Below are positions 11,513-22,279 of a stretch of 64,000 nt of DNA, piece by piece. The translations under genes and the position numbers were made by a program. How positions within the stretch are numbered: position 1 is the first letter of the stretch; the number at the start of each line of letters is the position of its first letter. The DNA comes from Ariolimax columbianus (lineage: Eukaryota > Mollusca > Gastropoda > Stylommatophora > Arionidae). The notes under the pieces are model-generated. The model was not told the DNA's origin. It saw nothing but the letters and a program-made list of their open reading frames with translations, and ran no database searches. The stretch is taken from the NCBI GenBank assembly GCA_036924085.1, contig JAVGWX010000019.1:12824196-12888195 (forward strand), given 5' to 3'.

Positions 11513-12225
11513 CAGGCTATAAGAGTATGAAATATACTACAAGTACATGAAACATACTACCAGTACATGAAACATACTACCAGTACATGAAACATACTGC
11601 AAGTACATGAAACATACTACAAGTACATGAAACATACTACAAGTGTATTAAACATACTACAAGTGTGTGAAACATACTACAAGTACGTTAAACATACTAC
11701 AAGTACATGAAACATACTACAAGTACATGAAACATACTACAAGTATGTAAAACATACTACAAGTACATGAAACATACTACAAGTACATGAAACATACTAC
11801 AAGTACATGAAACATACTACAAGTGTAGGAAACATACTACAAGTGTGTGAAACATACTACAAGTACATGAAACATACTACAAGTACATGAAACATACTAC
11901 AAGTGTAGGAAACAGACTACAAGTGTGTGAAACATACTACAAGTACATAAAACAAACTACAAGTACGTGAAACATACTACAAGTACATGAAACATACTAC
12001 AAGTACATGAAACATACTACAAGTACATGAAACATACTACAAGTATGTGAAACATACTACAAGTGTATGAAACATACTACAAGCACATGAAACGTACTAC
12101 AAGTGTATGAAACATGCAGGAATGTGAAACATTCTACAAGTACAGGAAACATACAAGTACTTGAAACATACTACAATGATGTTCAACATACAGAAATACA
12201 AAGCTTACTATAAATGCCTGAAACA
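11513..12225. repeat. 20-bp minisatellite, right segment
   Basis: More than 30 copies of TACATGAAACATACTACAAG with few changes; most homogeneous from about 11540 to 12110, decaying towards 12225. Confidence 0.95.
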
Positions 12226-12655
12226 TGTGTTCTATTTATGTTCTGTTTGAAATCTTGTTGCTGATTGTGACAGTCTCTCTTTGTGGACTCAGCTTACCAT
12301 AGCCAGTATGATCTTCTTGATTATACTGTAGTTGGCAGTTTCGTCCATATTTCTACTAGTAACAAATTATTGCGAACATTATTTAGCCAGAAACACATTT
12401 ATTAAGACTCAGTAAATGAGAATCGTCAGGTGTTTTATGCTCAAGTAAAATGGAACTGTTTTTTGTGAGGACAATTTTTTTTTTTAAAGTAGTCAAAATG
12501 CAATTAAATTTTTTGATATAATTTATTGCAACATTTATGCACTTATCTTACTGTTTAAGTAATGCTTGAAAAGCTTCAGAGTAGAAAGATTTGTCAGTAT
12601 GTCTGAACCAATCCAGGACAGCCTGTTTGAATTCATCATCAGTGCTGAAATGCTG
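12226..12655. other. No gene seen
   Basis: AT-rich. Nothing recognised. Confidence 0.5.
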
Positions 12656-12656
12656 A

Positions 12657-13112
12657 AATTGTTCATATCTAATGATACAAACACTATGAATCAATTCTAC
12701 CACACTTATTGTTAATTGTTAATATCTCATGATACAAGCACTATGACAGCTCCTCTACCACACTTATTGTTAATTGTTCATATCTCATGATACAAGCACT
12801 ATGACAGCTCCTCTACCACACTTATTGTTAATTGTTCATATCTCATTATACAAGCACTATGACAGCTCCTCTACCACACTTACTGTTAATTGTTCATATC
12901 TCATGATACAAGCACTATGACAGCTCCTCTACCACACTTACTGTTAATTGTTCATATCTCATGATACAAGCACTATGACAGCTCCTCTACCACACTTACT
13001 GTTAATTGTTCATATCTCATGATACAAGCACTATGACAGCTCCTCTACCACACTTACTGTTAATTGTTCATATCTCATGATACAAGCACTATGACAGCTA
13101 TTCTATCACAAC
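12657..13112. repeat. 58-bp tandem repeat, about 8 copies
   Basis: Unit begins TTCATATCTCATGATACAAG and contains GACAGCTCCTCTACCACACT; spacing between copies is 58 bp. The first and last copies are diverged. Confidence 0.9.
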
Positions 13113-14040
13113 TGTTGGCTCAAATAAACTCCCGCACCCACTGCACAGATGCTTCTTTTGCAATCTGAACAAGTTGACAGGTCGGACATGATCAGTAATT
13201 ACTTAGCGTCCCTGATAAAATATATCTACCGAGTTATGCGTTGCTTTAAGTGGCACATACTTCTCACTGTAAACAGCAGACATTTCTTTATGAATATTCT
13301 TTGCAGAAAGTCCTTTTTAGTATTCTTTTTGTATCCATTGTCATGTATCTATATTGTAATATCTGAGACATTTGCCTACTGAATTGACTTGCTTTAAAAC
13401 ATCTGTTTTGGATTTCGGTATACAAATATTTAGTTTGTTAACCAAATAAATAATTTTGTTTTAACATTTTCAATTAATGAATGATCACATGTTATACAGC
13501 CATTTCTGATTATAAGAACATCTAATTTTGTTTCGAATTTTAAATTTAGCTGAAAAACATTTCGTCTTTGATACACTTGTATTAACATTTGCAAGATACA
13601 AGTGTTGTTTATCTGCATAATAAGAACAGCATGCAGCTTATTGCTCGCAAGTTAATTGATTAAATATGTGAATGAAACAGATTTTTTCATACGATTGATC
13701 CTAGTCAAGCATAAATATGGTTTGGATTTTGAATTAACGTTCTTGTGATCATGCTGAAAAGAATTTAAATATTAATGAACCTACAAATAGCTGAGATAAT
13801 TATTTTCAATTATTAAGATTATCCTTCCATTATTTTGATCGAATAGAAGCATTTGCATAGCACTATTGCTTGCGGGGAGTCTATGGATTGACATTTGAGA
13901 GATTCCACTTCTATGGCATGAAAAAGCTTTTTTTTTTTTTTTTTTTTTTTTTTTGGGTGCGGATTTATTTGTCATAATTTACATTATTTGCAAATAAAAA
14001 ATATTTTATACAAGTGCTTTTCTTTACTCTTGGCCTTGTT
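13113..14040. other. No gene seen; poly-T tract
   Basis: AT-rich. A 27-base T run lies at about 13928-13954; it could be the A-tail of a reverse-strand retroposed sequence, but I recognise no body next to it. Confidence 0.5.
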
Positions 14041-14044
14041 TGAC

Positions 14045-16425
14045 AGTTATGCTGTTAATGGTGTTTGTGAGGGTTTTAACCTTCAGCATCACACTGTTAT
14101 TGGTGTTTGTTTTAACCTTCAGCATCACACTGTTATTGGTGTTGTTTGTGAAGGTTTTAACCTTCAGCATTATATGTTATTGGTGTTGTTTGTGAGGGTT
14201 TTAACCTTCAGCATCACGCTTTTATTGGTGTTTGTTTTAACCTTCAGCATGACACTGTTATTGGTGTTGTTTGTGAAGGTTTTAACCTTTAGCATCATGC
14301 TGTTATTAGTGTTTGTTTTAACCTTCAGCACGACACTGTTATTGGTGTTGTTTGCGAAGGTTTTAACCTTCAGCATCGCACAGTTATTGGTGTTGTTTGT
14401 GGAGGGTTTTAACCTTCAGCATTACACTGTTAATGGTGTTTGTTTTAACCTTCAGCATCACACTGTTATTGGTGTTGTTTGTGAGGGTTTTAACCATCAG
14501 CATGACACTGTTATTGGTGTTGTTTGTGAGGGTTTTAACCTTCAGCATGACACTGTTATTGGTGTTGTTTGGGAGGGTTTTAACCTTCAGCATTCCACTG
14601 TTAAAGGTGTTTGTTTTAACCTTCAGCATCACACTGTTAATGGTGTTTGTTTTAACTGTCAGCATGACACTGTTATTGGTGTTGTTTGTGATGGTTTTAA
14701 CCTTCAGCATCACACTGTTATTGGTGTTTGTTTTAACCTTCAGCATGACACTGTTATTGGTGTTGTTTGTGAGGGTTTTAACCTTCAGCATCACACTGTT
14801 ATTGGTGTTTGTTTTAACTGTCAGCATGACACTGTTATTGGTGTTGTTTGTGATGGTTTTAAACTTCAGCATCACACTGTTATTGGTGTTTGTTTTAACC
14901 TTCAGCATGACACTGTTATTGGTGTTGTTTGTGAGGGTTTTAACCGTCAGCATCACACTGTTATTGGTTTTTGTGAAGGTTTTAACCGTCAGCACAACAC
15001 TGTAATTGGGGTTTGTGAAGGTTTTAACCTTCAGTATGACACTGTTATTGGTGTTTGTGAAGTTTTTAACCTTCAGTATGACACTGTTATTGGTGTTTGT
15101 GAAGTTTTTAACCTTTAGCATGACACTGTTATCGGTGTTTGTGAAGGTTTTAACCTTCAGCATGACACTGTTAATGTTGTTTGTTTTAACCTTCAGCATC
15201 ACACTGTGATTGGTTTTGTTTGTGATGGTTTTAACCTTCAGCATGACACTGTTAATGGTGTTTGTTTTAACCTTCAGCATGACACTGTTAATTGTGTTTG
15301 TGAGGGTTTTAACCTTCAGCATGACACTGTTAATGGTGTTTGTTTTAACCTTCAGCATGACACTGTTAATGGTGTTTGTAAGGTTTTTAACCTTCAGCAT
15401 GACACTGTTAATGGTGTTTGTTTTAACCTTCAGCATGACACTGTTAATTGTGTTTGTGAGGGTTTTAACCTTCAGCATGACACTGTTAATGGTGTTTGTT
15501 TTAACCTTCAGCATGACACTGTTAATGGTGTTTGTTTTAACCTTCAGCATGACACTGTTAATGGTGTTTGTAAGGTTTTTAACCTTCAGCATGACACTGT
15601 TAATGGTGTTTGTTTTAACCTTCAGCATGACACTGTTAATTGTGTTTGTGAGGGTTTTAACCTTCAGCATGACACTGTTAATGGTGTTTGTTTTAACCTT
15701 CAGCATGACACTGTTAATGGTGTTTGTTTTAACCTTCAGCATGACACTGTTAATGGTGTTTGTAAGGTTTTAACCTTCAGCATCACACTGTTAATGGTGT
15801 TTGTTTTAACCTTCAGCATGACTCTGTTAATTGTGTTTGTGAGGGTTTTAACCTTCAGCATGACACTGTTAATGGTGTTTGTGAGGTTTTTAACCTTCAG
15901 CATGACACTGTTAATGGTGTTTGTAAGGTTTTTAACCTTCAGCATGACTCTGTTAATGGTGTTTGTAAGGTTTTAACCTTCAGCATCACACTGTTAATGG
16001 TGTTTGTTTTAACCTTCAGCATGACACTGTTAATGGTGTTTGTAAGGTTTTAACCTTCAGCATCACACTGTTAATGGTGTTTGTTTTAACCTTCAGCATG
16101 ACTCTGTTAATTGTGTTTGTGAGGGTTTTAACCTTCAGCATGACACTGTTAATGGTGTTTGTAAGGTTTTTAACCTTCAGCATGACTCTGTTAATGGTGT
16201 TTGTAAGGTTTTAACCTTCAGCATCACACTGTTAATGGTGTTTGTTTTAACCTTCAGCAGGACACTGTTAATGGTGTTTGTAAGGTTTTAACCTTCAGCA
16301 TCACACTGTTAATGGTGTTTGTTTTAACCTTCAGCATGACTCTGTTAATTGTGTTTGTGAGGGTTTTAACCTTCAGCATGACACTGTTAATGGTGTTTGT
16401 GAGGTTTTTAACCTTCAGCATGACT
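14045..16425. repeat. 2.4-kb minisatellite, 36/42-bp units, higher-order repeats
   Basis: Short unit (36 bp): TTTGTTTTAACCTTCAGCAT followed by GACACTGTTAATGGTG. Long unit (42 bp) adds GAGGGT or AAGGT. The left half mostly carries TTATTGGTG plus an extra TTG, the right half TTAATGGTG. Between about 15250 and 15770 the units are arranged as a 192-bp higher-order repeat (36+42+36+36+42). Because most units are multiples of three without stops, frames stay open on both strands (up to 376 codons plus, 452 codons minus); this is an artefact of period and composition, not evidence of a gene. Confidence 0.95.
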
Positions 16426-16519
16426 CAAGATATGTACTCCTTCATACAGCCTGTGTGAAATATCAAGAAGAAGAAAGAAATACATAGCGAAGGCAAGTTT
16501 AAGATGTAAAGAGCAAGAG

Positions 16520-16710
16520 ATGCTTTCATTGCATTTTGTGGATATCAGAACCGATCAGATCTCGGTGGAACAAGATGCGAAGAGTCATCGATTACGGCGA
16601 CTAGTAGGCAACATATTAAGGAACCCAGTTGAAAGCATTGCCAGACAGTCTCTACTCTGGAATCCACGTGTCAGGAGAAGTAGAAGCAGGCTTACTCAAA
16701 CATTGGAAAT
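16520..16710 (+). mobile_element. LINE C-terminal fragment
   Basis: A plus frame contains RRLVGNILRNPVESIARQSL then LWNPRVRRSRSRLTQTLE, the extreme C-terminal block of the LINE family at 4620-6870 (there, IGHTFKKPADCIAKQ). It is followed by a 16-base G run (16711-16726). Confidence 0.65.
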
Positions 16711-16727
16711 GGGGGGGGGGGGGGGGC

Positions 16728-16965
16728 GGCGTCGGCGTCGGCTAGTGATTAAGTGACACGGCTCACAACTTGAAGCTGCTGGGTTCGCTCCCCATTATAA
16801 CACCGGTCGTTACCCCGGGGAATAAACCCTTAGAAAATGCAGCAGGAAGCAGACCCTTACATAAAATGTATGCCGAAGTCGGATGCGCTGGGCTGCCAGG
16901 CGTAAAATAAAAAAAACATAGTGCAAAGCACACCGCCATGGGAAATAGAGAAATAAGGCGAACGG
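16728..16965 (+). mobile_element. tRNA-derived SINE (copy 1)
   Basis: tRNA-like head: GGCTAGTGATTAAGTGACAC (box A) and GCTGGGTTCGCTCCCC (box B), about 45 bp apart. The body is shared in order with the copy at 27765-28007: CCCTTAGAAAATGCAG, CCTTACATAAAATGTATGC, CCGAAGTCGGATGC, GCAAAGCACACC. These two copies define the family by comparison within the window. Confidence 0.85.
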
Positions 16966-17084
16966 AGAAAAAAAAATTGACATCCATACAATTAACAAAA
17001 ATACTAAAAATAAGATTAATAAGATGTTCTTCATCATTGCTGTGCTTCTCGGAATCGTTAAGAATGAGTAAACAATTGGAGAAC

Positions 17085-17240
17085 AATACAGAAGCCTTCA
17101 AGTGTGGATGTACAGAAGAATCGGTCACATTTTGTGGAAATAAACGAGCAAGCAAATAAAGAAGTCCTGACGAGATTGGGAATGTGAAAGGAAATACTGA
17201 AAGACATACACATTGGGCAAGTCAACATACTTAAGTCTGT
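17085..17240 (+). mobile_element. Short LINE RT fragment
   Basis: With one frameshift the plus strand reads VWMYRRIGHILW then NKEVLTRLGM and KEILKDIHIGQVNIL, which resembles the W-x-YRR...NEEVL region downstream of many LINE RT domains. Short and degenerate. Confidence 0.5.
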
Positions 17241-17267
17241 TTCTTCATTTTGCTCTCCCACATAAAA

Positions 17268-17870
17268 CATAATACACGGTACAGGATATTACATAACACA
17301 TAATACACGGTACAGGATATTACATAAAACATAATACACGGTACAGGATATTACATAAAACATGATACACGGTACAGGATATTACATAAAACATAATACA
17401 CGGTACAGGATATTACATAACACATAATACACGGTACAGGATATTACATAACACATAATACACGGTACAGGATATTACATAACACATAATACACGGTTTG
17501 TGATTTTACATAAAACATAATACACGGTGCAGGATATTACATAACACATAATACACGGTACAGGATATTACATAACACATAATACACGGTTTGTGATTTT
17601 ACATAAAACATAATACACGGTACAGGATATTACATAAAACATAATACACGGTACAGGATATTACATAACACATAATACACGGTACAGGATATTACATAAT
17701 ACATAATACACGGTTTGTGATTTTACATAAAACATAATACACGGTACAGGATATTACATAAAACATAATACACGGTACAGGATATTACATAAAACATAAT
17801 ACACGCAACATGATATTCCGTAAAACTTAATACACGCTATATGATATTACGTAAAACATAATACACGCTA
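17268..17870. repeat. 31-bp minisatellite (left part)
   Basis: Unit about CACGGTACAGGATATTACAT plus AAAACATAATA; some units carry TTTGTGATTTT instead. The array is interrupted at 17871 by a LINE and resumes at 18466-18520 with diverged units. Confidence 0.95.
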
Positions 17871-18465
17871 TATCTTCTTCTTCTTCTTCTTCTTCGTACG
17901 CTGTCAGACGGCAACTTGAATTTGTTCGAAGAAAGCAGCTGTCATCCTGAGGCTGTCGACACTGCCATAGAGCTTGTCTAGTGTTGCCACTGGTGATGGC
18001 CACATGTGCTTTCTCTGGTCCTCGTATGTCGGGCAATTTTGCAGCAGATGTTCAGCGGTCATATTCCCTGTACCACAGGTGCATTCGCCAGTGCCACATA
18101 TCTTCAGTTTATTGAATAGGTGGTACCTCAGTCTGTTGTGGCCTGTGCGGAGTCTGAAGACCACGACCTGCTCTCTTCTGTTCAGCTGGTAGTAGGCATA
18201 ATTTTTTGTGTAGCCAGTATGTTGTTTCCCATTTGGCCATGTGTCTTGCCCTAATAAATCCTTTGGACTTTTCGTAGGTTACACTAGAATCTGGTTGTGG
18301 TAGTCTTGCACCTTCTTTTGCCAGTCTGTCAGCCTCATCGTTGCCTTGGATGTTACAGTGGGATGGGACCCACTGTGCCACTACTCTTTTTGGTGCGGAC
18401 TGCTGGCATAGTTGACAGAGTACTGCTCTTAAATCATTAAGTTCAGTATTTTTCTGGGCTTTTTA
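17871..18465 (-). mobile_element. RNase H-bearing LINE 3' end, inserted in 31-bp array
   Basis: Minus strand, starting at about 18465: KAQKNTELNDLRAVLCQLCQ, then VVAQWVPSHCNIQGNDEADR (RNase H block with the catalytic-region DEAD), then after a frameshift in an A-run near 18205 the tail FRLRTGHNRLRYHLFNKLK, CTCGTG and EHLLQNCPTYEDQRKHMW. It ends in (GAA)n (seen as TTC repeats at 17874-17895). ATACACGCT(A/T)TA occurs at both edges and looks like a 12-bp target duplication, although the array itself repeats that word. Confidence 0.85.
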
Positions 18466-18624
18466 GTGCATACACGCTTTATGAAATTACGTAAAATATA
18501 ATACATTCTATGTAATATTATATACACAACGCACTCCAAATACTAGTACATAACACAGGCTATGCGATAAAACACAGCACATAGCTCAAACTAAATGGGA
18601 AATGGCTCAGAGTACCGACTTAAT
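18466..18624. repeat. 31-bp array remnant
   Basis: Diverged units ATACACGCTTTATGAAATTA and similar continue the array to about 18520; the remainder is unassigned. Confidence 0.6.
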
Positions 18625-18848
18625 TGCACCTTGACGTCACCATAAGTGCTCTGTCTCTTTCACTGTTGAAAGTACCGACGACAGAGCACGAGCTCCGCAT
18701 CTCTTGCAATGGCTATAATTTTCTCTTGACTTTGTGTCAAATACCCATTTATAGCTGGGTCAACTACAAGAAGCAGCCACATCAAGAAGCAACCCCCGAG
18801 ATAGCCAGACACATATTACCTAATCGACGTTATTTGAATCTGGTACAT
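18625..18848 (-). mobile_element. Probable SINE fragment
   Basis: Shares ordered blocks with 25067-25304: GACGACAGAGC, CTCTTGC, a CTGACTTTG-type block, TATAGCTGGGTCAACT and TTTGAATCTG. On the minus strand it contains ACCCAGCTATAAATGGGTA, like the SINE at 4290. It lies immediately upstream of the rDNA segment. Confidence 0.6.
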
Positions 18849-18852
18849 CTGG

Positions 18853-19477
18853 GGTAGTTGTCTCGCCGTCGCGACTCAATTTCAACCAGTGTTCGTAAAG
18901 CGATCTCAGTCCCGCCAGGCGGAGCGATAGCGCGGGCTTGCGGAAAACGCTCGCCTGCCTTTCCCCGTAGAGCGATTGGGGTGCGGTTTGTTGTGGCGTC
19001 TCCTCCACCGAGGTGCGCTCGTCTGGTCCGTATCAGGAAACGTGGTCCGTCCGTGGTGATTTATCTAAGGCTTATAGCAGAGCTCGACAGTTCGTCTCGC
19101 TGGTGGTCCGACTCTCGCAAAGAGCTTGTGACCGGCAAATGGAAAGCAGGAATCGTGCCTCAAGGCCCTGCGTTCTCCTCCGGAGAAGGGCAGGCCGGCA
19201 GGCCAAATTGTCTCTAGTCCCAGTGAAATTCATCGCCGAGGTCGTTGGGATCCGTTCTGCACAGAGCGCTGCCATCCCTCCTCGAGCGAGCCCGGTTGGT
19301 CGGTCGTCTGGTGCGTGTAGGGGCCCCTGTCAGGCGGTCCTAGGTCGACGGAGTGAGGGACGGGTGGAACAACCGTCCGTCCGTCCCGTCAGTCGGTCCC
19401 TGCGGCCGTCCCAGTGAGGCTTTTCACACACCCTTCCTCCGCCGACCGGTGTGTGCTGTACGTACGTCTCCGACAGA
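18853..19477 (+). other. rDNA 5' external transcribed spacer (presumed)
   Basis: Sharp rise in GC content begins at about 18855 and runs without a break into the first base of the 18S rRNA sequence, as the 5' ETS does. ETS sequences are species-specific, so the identity rests on position and composition. Open frames here are spurious. Confidence 0.7.
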
Positions 19478-20588
19478 TATCTGGTTGATCCTGCCAGTAG
19501 TCATATGCTTGTCTCAAAGATTAAGCCATGCATGTCTAAGTTCACACTGTCTCACGGTGAAACCGCGAATGGCTCATTAAATCAGTCGAGGTTCCTTAGA
19601 TGACACGATCCTACTTGGATAACTGTGGCAATTCTAGAGCTAATACATGCTTACCAAGCTCCGACCCTCGCGGAAAGAGCGCTTTTATTAGTTCAAAACC
19701 AATCGTCGTTTCCCCTCGCGGGGTTGCGGCGTCCCCACTGGTGACTCTGGATAACTTTGTGCTGATCGCATGGCCTCATGTGCCGGCGACGCATCTTTCA
19801 AATGTCTGCCCTATCAAATGTCGATGGTACGTGACATGCCTACCATGTTTGTAACGGGTAACGGGGAATCAGGGTTCGATTCCGGAGAGGGAGCATGAGA
19901 AACGGCTACCACATCCAAGGAAGGCAGCAGGCGCGCAACTTACCCACTCCCGGCACGGGGAGGTAGTGACGAAAAATAACAATACGGGACTCTTTCGAGG
20001 CCCCGTAATTGGAATGAGTACACTTTAAACCCTTTAACGAGGATCTATTGGAGGGCAAGTCTGGTGCCAGCAGCCGCGGTAATTCCAGCTCCAATAGCGT
20101 ATATTAAAGTTGTTGCAGTTAAAAAGATCGTAGTTGGATCTCAAGCGCAGGCGGGCGGTCCGGCTCGCGCCGGTTCACTGCCCGTTGTCTCCTGCCCTAC
20201 CGTCTGCCGGCTCTCTCCCACGGGTGCTCTTCGCTGAGCGTCCTGGGTGGCCGGCGCGTTTACTTTGAAAAATTAGAGTGTTCAAAGCAGGCCTCGGCTG
20301 CCTGAATAATGGTGCATGGAATAATGGTTCTATTTTGTTGGTTTTCGGAACTGGAGGTAATGATTAACAGGGACAAACGGGGGCATTCGTATTGCGGCGT
20401 TAGAGGTGAAATTCTTGGATCGCCGCAAGACGAGCTACTGCGAAAGCATTTGTCAAGAATGTTTTCATTAATCAAAAACGAAAGTCAGAGGCGCGAAGAC
20501 GATCAGATACCGTCGTAGTTCTGACCATAAACGATGCCGACTAGCGATCTGCAGGAGTTGCTTCGATGACTCTGCGGGCAGCTTCCGG

Positions 20589-20626
<38 letters not shown>

Positions 20627-20658
20627 GGGAGCCTGCGGCTTAATTTGACTCAACACGG
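19478..20658 (+). rRNA. 18S rRNA, 3'-truncated and internally deleted (pseudogene)
   Basis: Starts with TATCTGGTTGATCCTGCCAG, the gastropod-type 18S 5' end, and follows the canonical order: AAACCGCGAATGGCTCATTA, the universal GTGCCAGCAGCCGCGGTAA (about 20065-20085), a GC-rich V4, GAGGTGAAATTCTTGGAT (about 20404), and AAAGGAATTGACGG (20596). Two faults show it is not functional. Near 20592 about 43 bases are missing compared with canonical metazoan 18S; the deletion endpoints fall on a GAAAC direct repeat. After CAACACGG (20651-20658) the match to 18S breaks and retroelement sequence follows. About two thirds of the gene is present. Confidence 0.95.
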
Positions 20659-20961
20659 CCAAACACTGACATGATTGACATGCCGAGAGCACTTTCGTTG
20701 GGTCTAATATAGAACGGGTGCTGGAATTAGACCCTCGAAAATCTGGGGCTACCCTCTAAGTAACTTGATTGTCTCGCTAAAGGAATTGGCGGAAGGGCAC
20801 CATCAGGAGTGGAACCTGCGGCTTAATTTGACTGAACACGCCAATACTGTAGAACGACTTACAAATCGAGAGCACTACCGTTGGGTCTAATAATGAACGT
20901 ACGCTGGTATTAGACTTACGGAAGACAAGTCAGCTCTCTAACACTCTAATGAAAGAACGCT
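20596..20961 (+). repeat. Two 183-bp chimeric 18S/element modules
   Basis: Module 1 (20596-20778) and module 2 (20779-20961) both open with 18S sequence from AAAGGAATTG to AACACG (about 61 bases) and continue with the same non-18S sequence, including CGAGAGCACT, GTTGGGTCTAATA and GCTGG-ATTAGAC. The two differ at roughly a quarter of positions, so the duplication is not recent or the modules were selected or captured independently. Confidence 0.8.
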
Positions 20962-22275
20962 ACGGAAATCGTGTCTAACCCCGCAGAAACTGCAGATTCC
21001 AAATACCTGGCCACTGACAAACAAAAAGCCCTCAATAAATTCGTCTGGCAAAATAGTGAACCGGTGCTGGAAATAGATCATCTGAAGACAGGTCAGTTTT
21101 ACCCTACTAATGACAGGTCGTTGCTACGGAAAACCAGCTCATATCGAGAGGAGCCGCAGACACTTTGGTACACGTACCAGGCTGATAAGCCAATGGCGCG
21201 AGGCTACCATGTGGGGGATTACGGCCGAACCCTTGTAAGCCGCAATCCCGCCCAAAATCTCAGCACCACTGCAATGGGAGGCTCCTACATGTTCGGGACC
21301 TGGGGCTCGCGTCCCAGCCCTATCCGGTAGAGCCGCAGAAAGAGGTCTCTGCCGCCCGCCGATCAAAGCGGGCGGACAGCTGCTTGATACTCACCTTATA
21401 CGGCGATGGGGTGCGTAACCACCAACATAAGACTTAGTTCCTGGTCGGGGTGTCGAAAACAGTAGAGCAGCCACCTCACTGTGAACTGTCGAGACTCAAC
21501 CAATGACCATGAGATCTGTCCGAACACTAGGCGAACAACATCTCTGTGACATTACCAGGCTTGTCCTCTGGTTAAATGCACTTCTGCTTCGATATCTACC
21601 TCTGTACGTTATCAGCCATATAGCTATCATGCTGGACGCAGAAGAGATGCAGACCAGCGGACATTGCACACCTGCCCCACTGTGTCAACATCCCAGGTGG
21701 CGGGGAATGCTAGGCGTACCATCTCTGCATATAAGCCAAGAAAATAAAGGGAGAAAGAGATACCCCACTCACATGCAAATGCTACGTTTCTGGCAGGACG
21801 TGACAATCCTGGGGTACAGACACACTGGACTGCCTCTATTCCGGGTAAACCAGTACATATCATATATCTCATATATCATCTCACATATCTTCATCGCACC
21901 CTATAGACACGAGTAGTGAAGACTCGATAGTCTGGTAAGACAACTTCCATAAGAGAGACAACTCTGATCATAAACAACTGCTGCCTTGCAGATAGGCTGG
22001 GGGCAGCCAAAGGCTAAGGAGGGCATCCCTACAGAAACGCCTGTTGAAATCGGATGCACGGGGCCGCAAGCCTAACAAAACAGTGCAACGTAAATCGCAG
22101 CATGATGACAGTACAACCGATTAGAAAAACGCATGGCGCTCATCCTGCGGAGTCCCGCCATGCAGCGATAGTGCCGGGCCTCACGCCTCGAAGGGGCCCA
22201 CCCTTGACTACTGGTGGTCACCCACCCATGTGTCGTGGAGTCAAGGCACATTGCTATGGGGCAACTTCTATTGAC
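20962..22275 (+). other. 5' region of the 18S-linked retroelement
   Basis: GC-richer than the surroundings and continuous with the endonuclease coding region that follows. Open frames at 20971-21330 and 21503-21916 could be remains of an ORF1 or of 5' UTR; no zinc knuckle or other domain is visible. A cluster reading CATATATCTCATATATC occurs at about 21858-21880. Confidence 0.5.
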
Positions 22276-22279
22276 CAAA

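Noticed and set aside
9050..12225. CRISPR-like regular repeats
   Set aside because: Direct tandem units without unique spacers, in a eukaryotic context; minisatellite.
13988..16425. Long open frames (376 codons plus, 452 codons minus) resembling a repeat protein with the motif GFNLQHDTV
   Set aside because: All frames are open on both strands because the repeat units are mostly multiples of three without stops; no start context, splice site or domain.
16763..17155. 130-codon minus frame with hydrophobic segments
   Set aside because: Antisense of a SINE and a LINE fragment; the equivalent region at 27.8 kb shows the same artefact.
18858..19417. Arg/Ser-rich open frames upstream of 18S
   Set aside because: They lie in the external transcribed spacer; GC-rich composition keeps frames open.
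20971..21916. Open frames as ORF1 of the 18S-linked retroelement
   Set aside because: No zinc knuckle, coiled coil or other recognisable ORF1 feature; kept only as 5' region.
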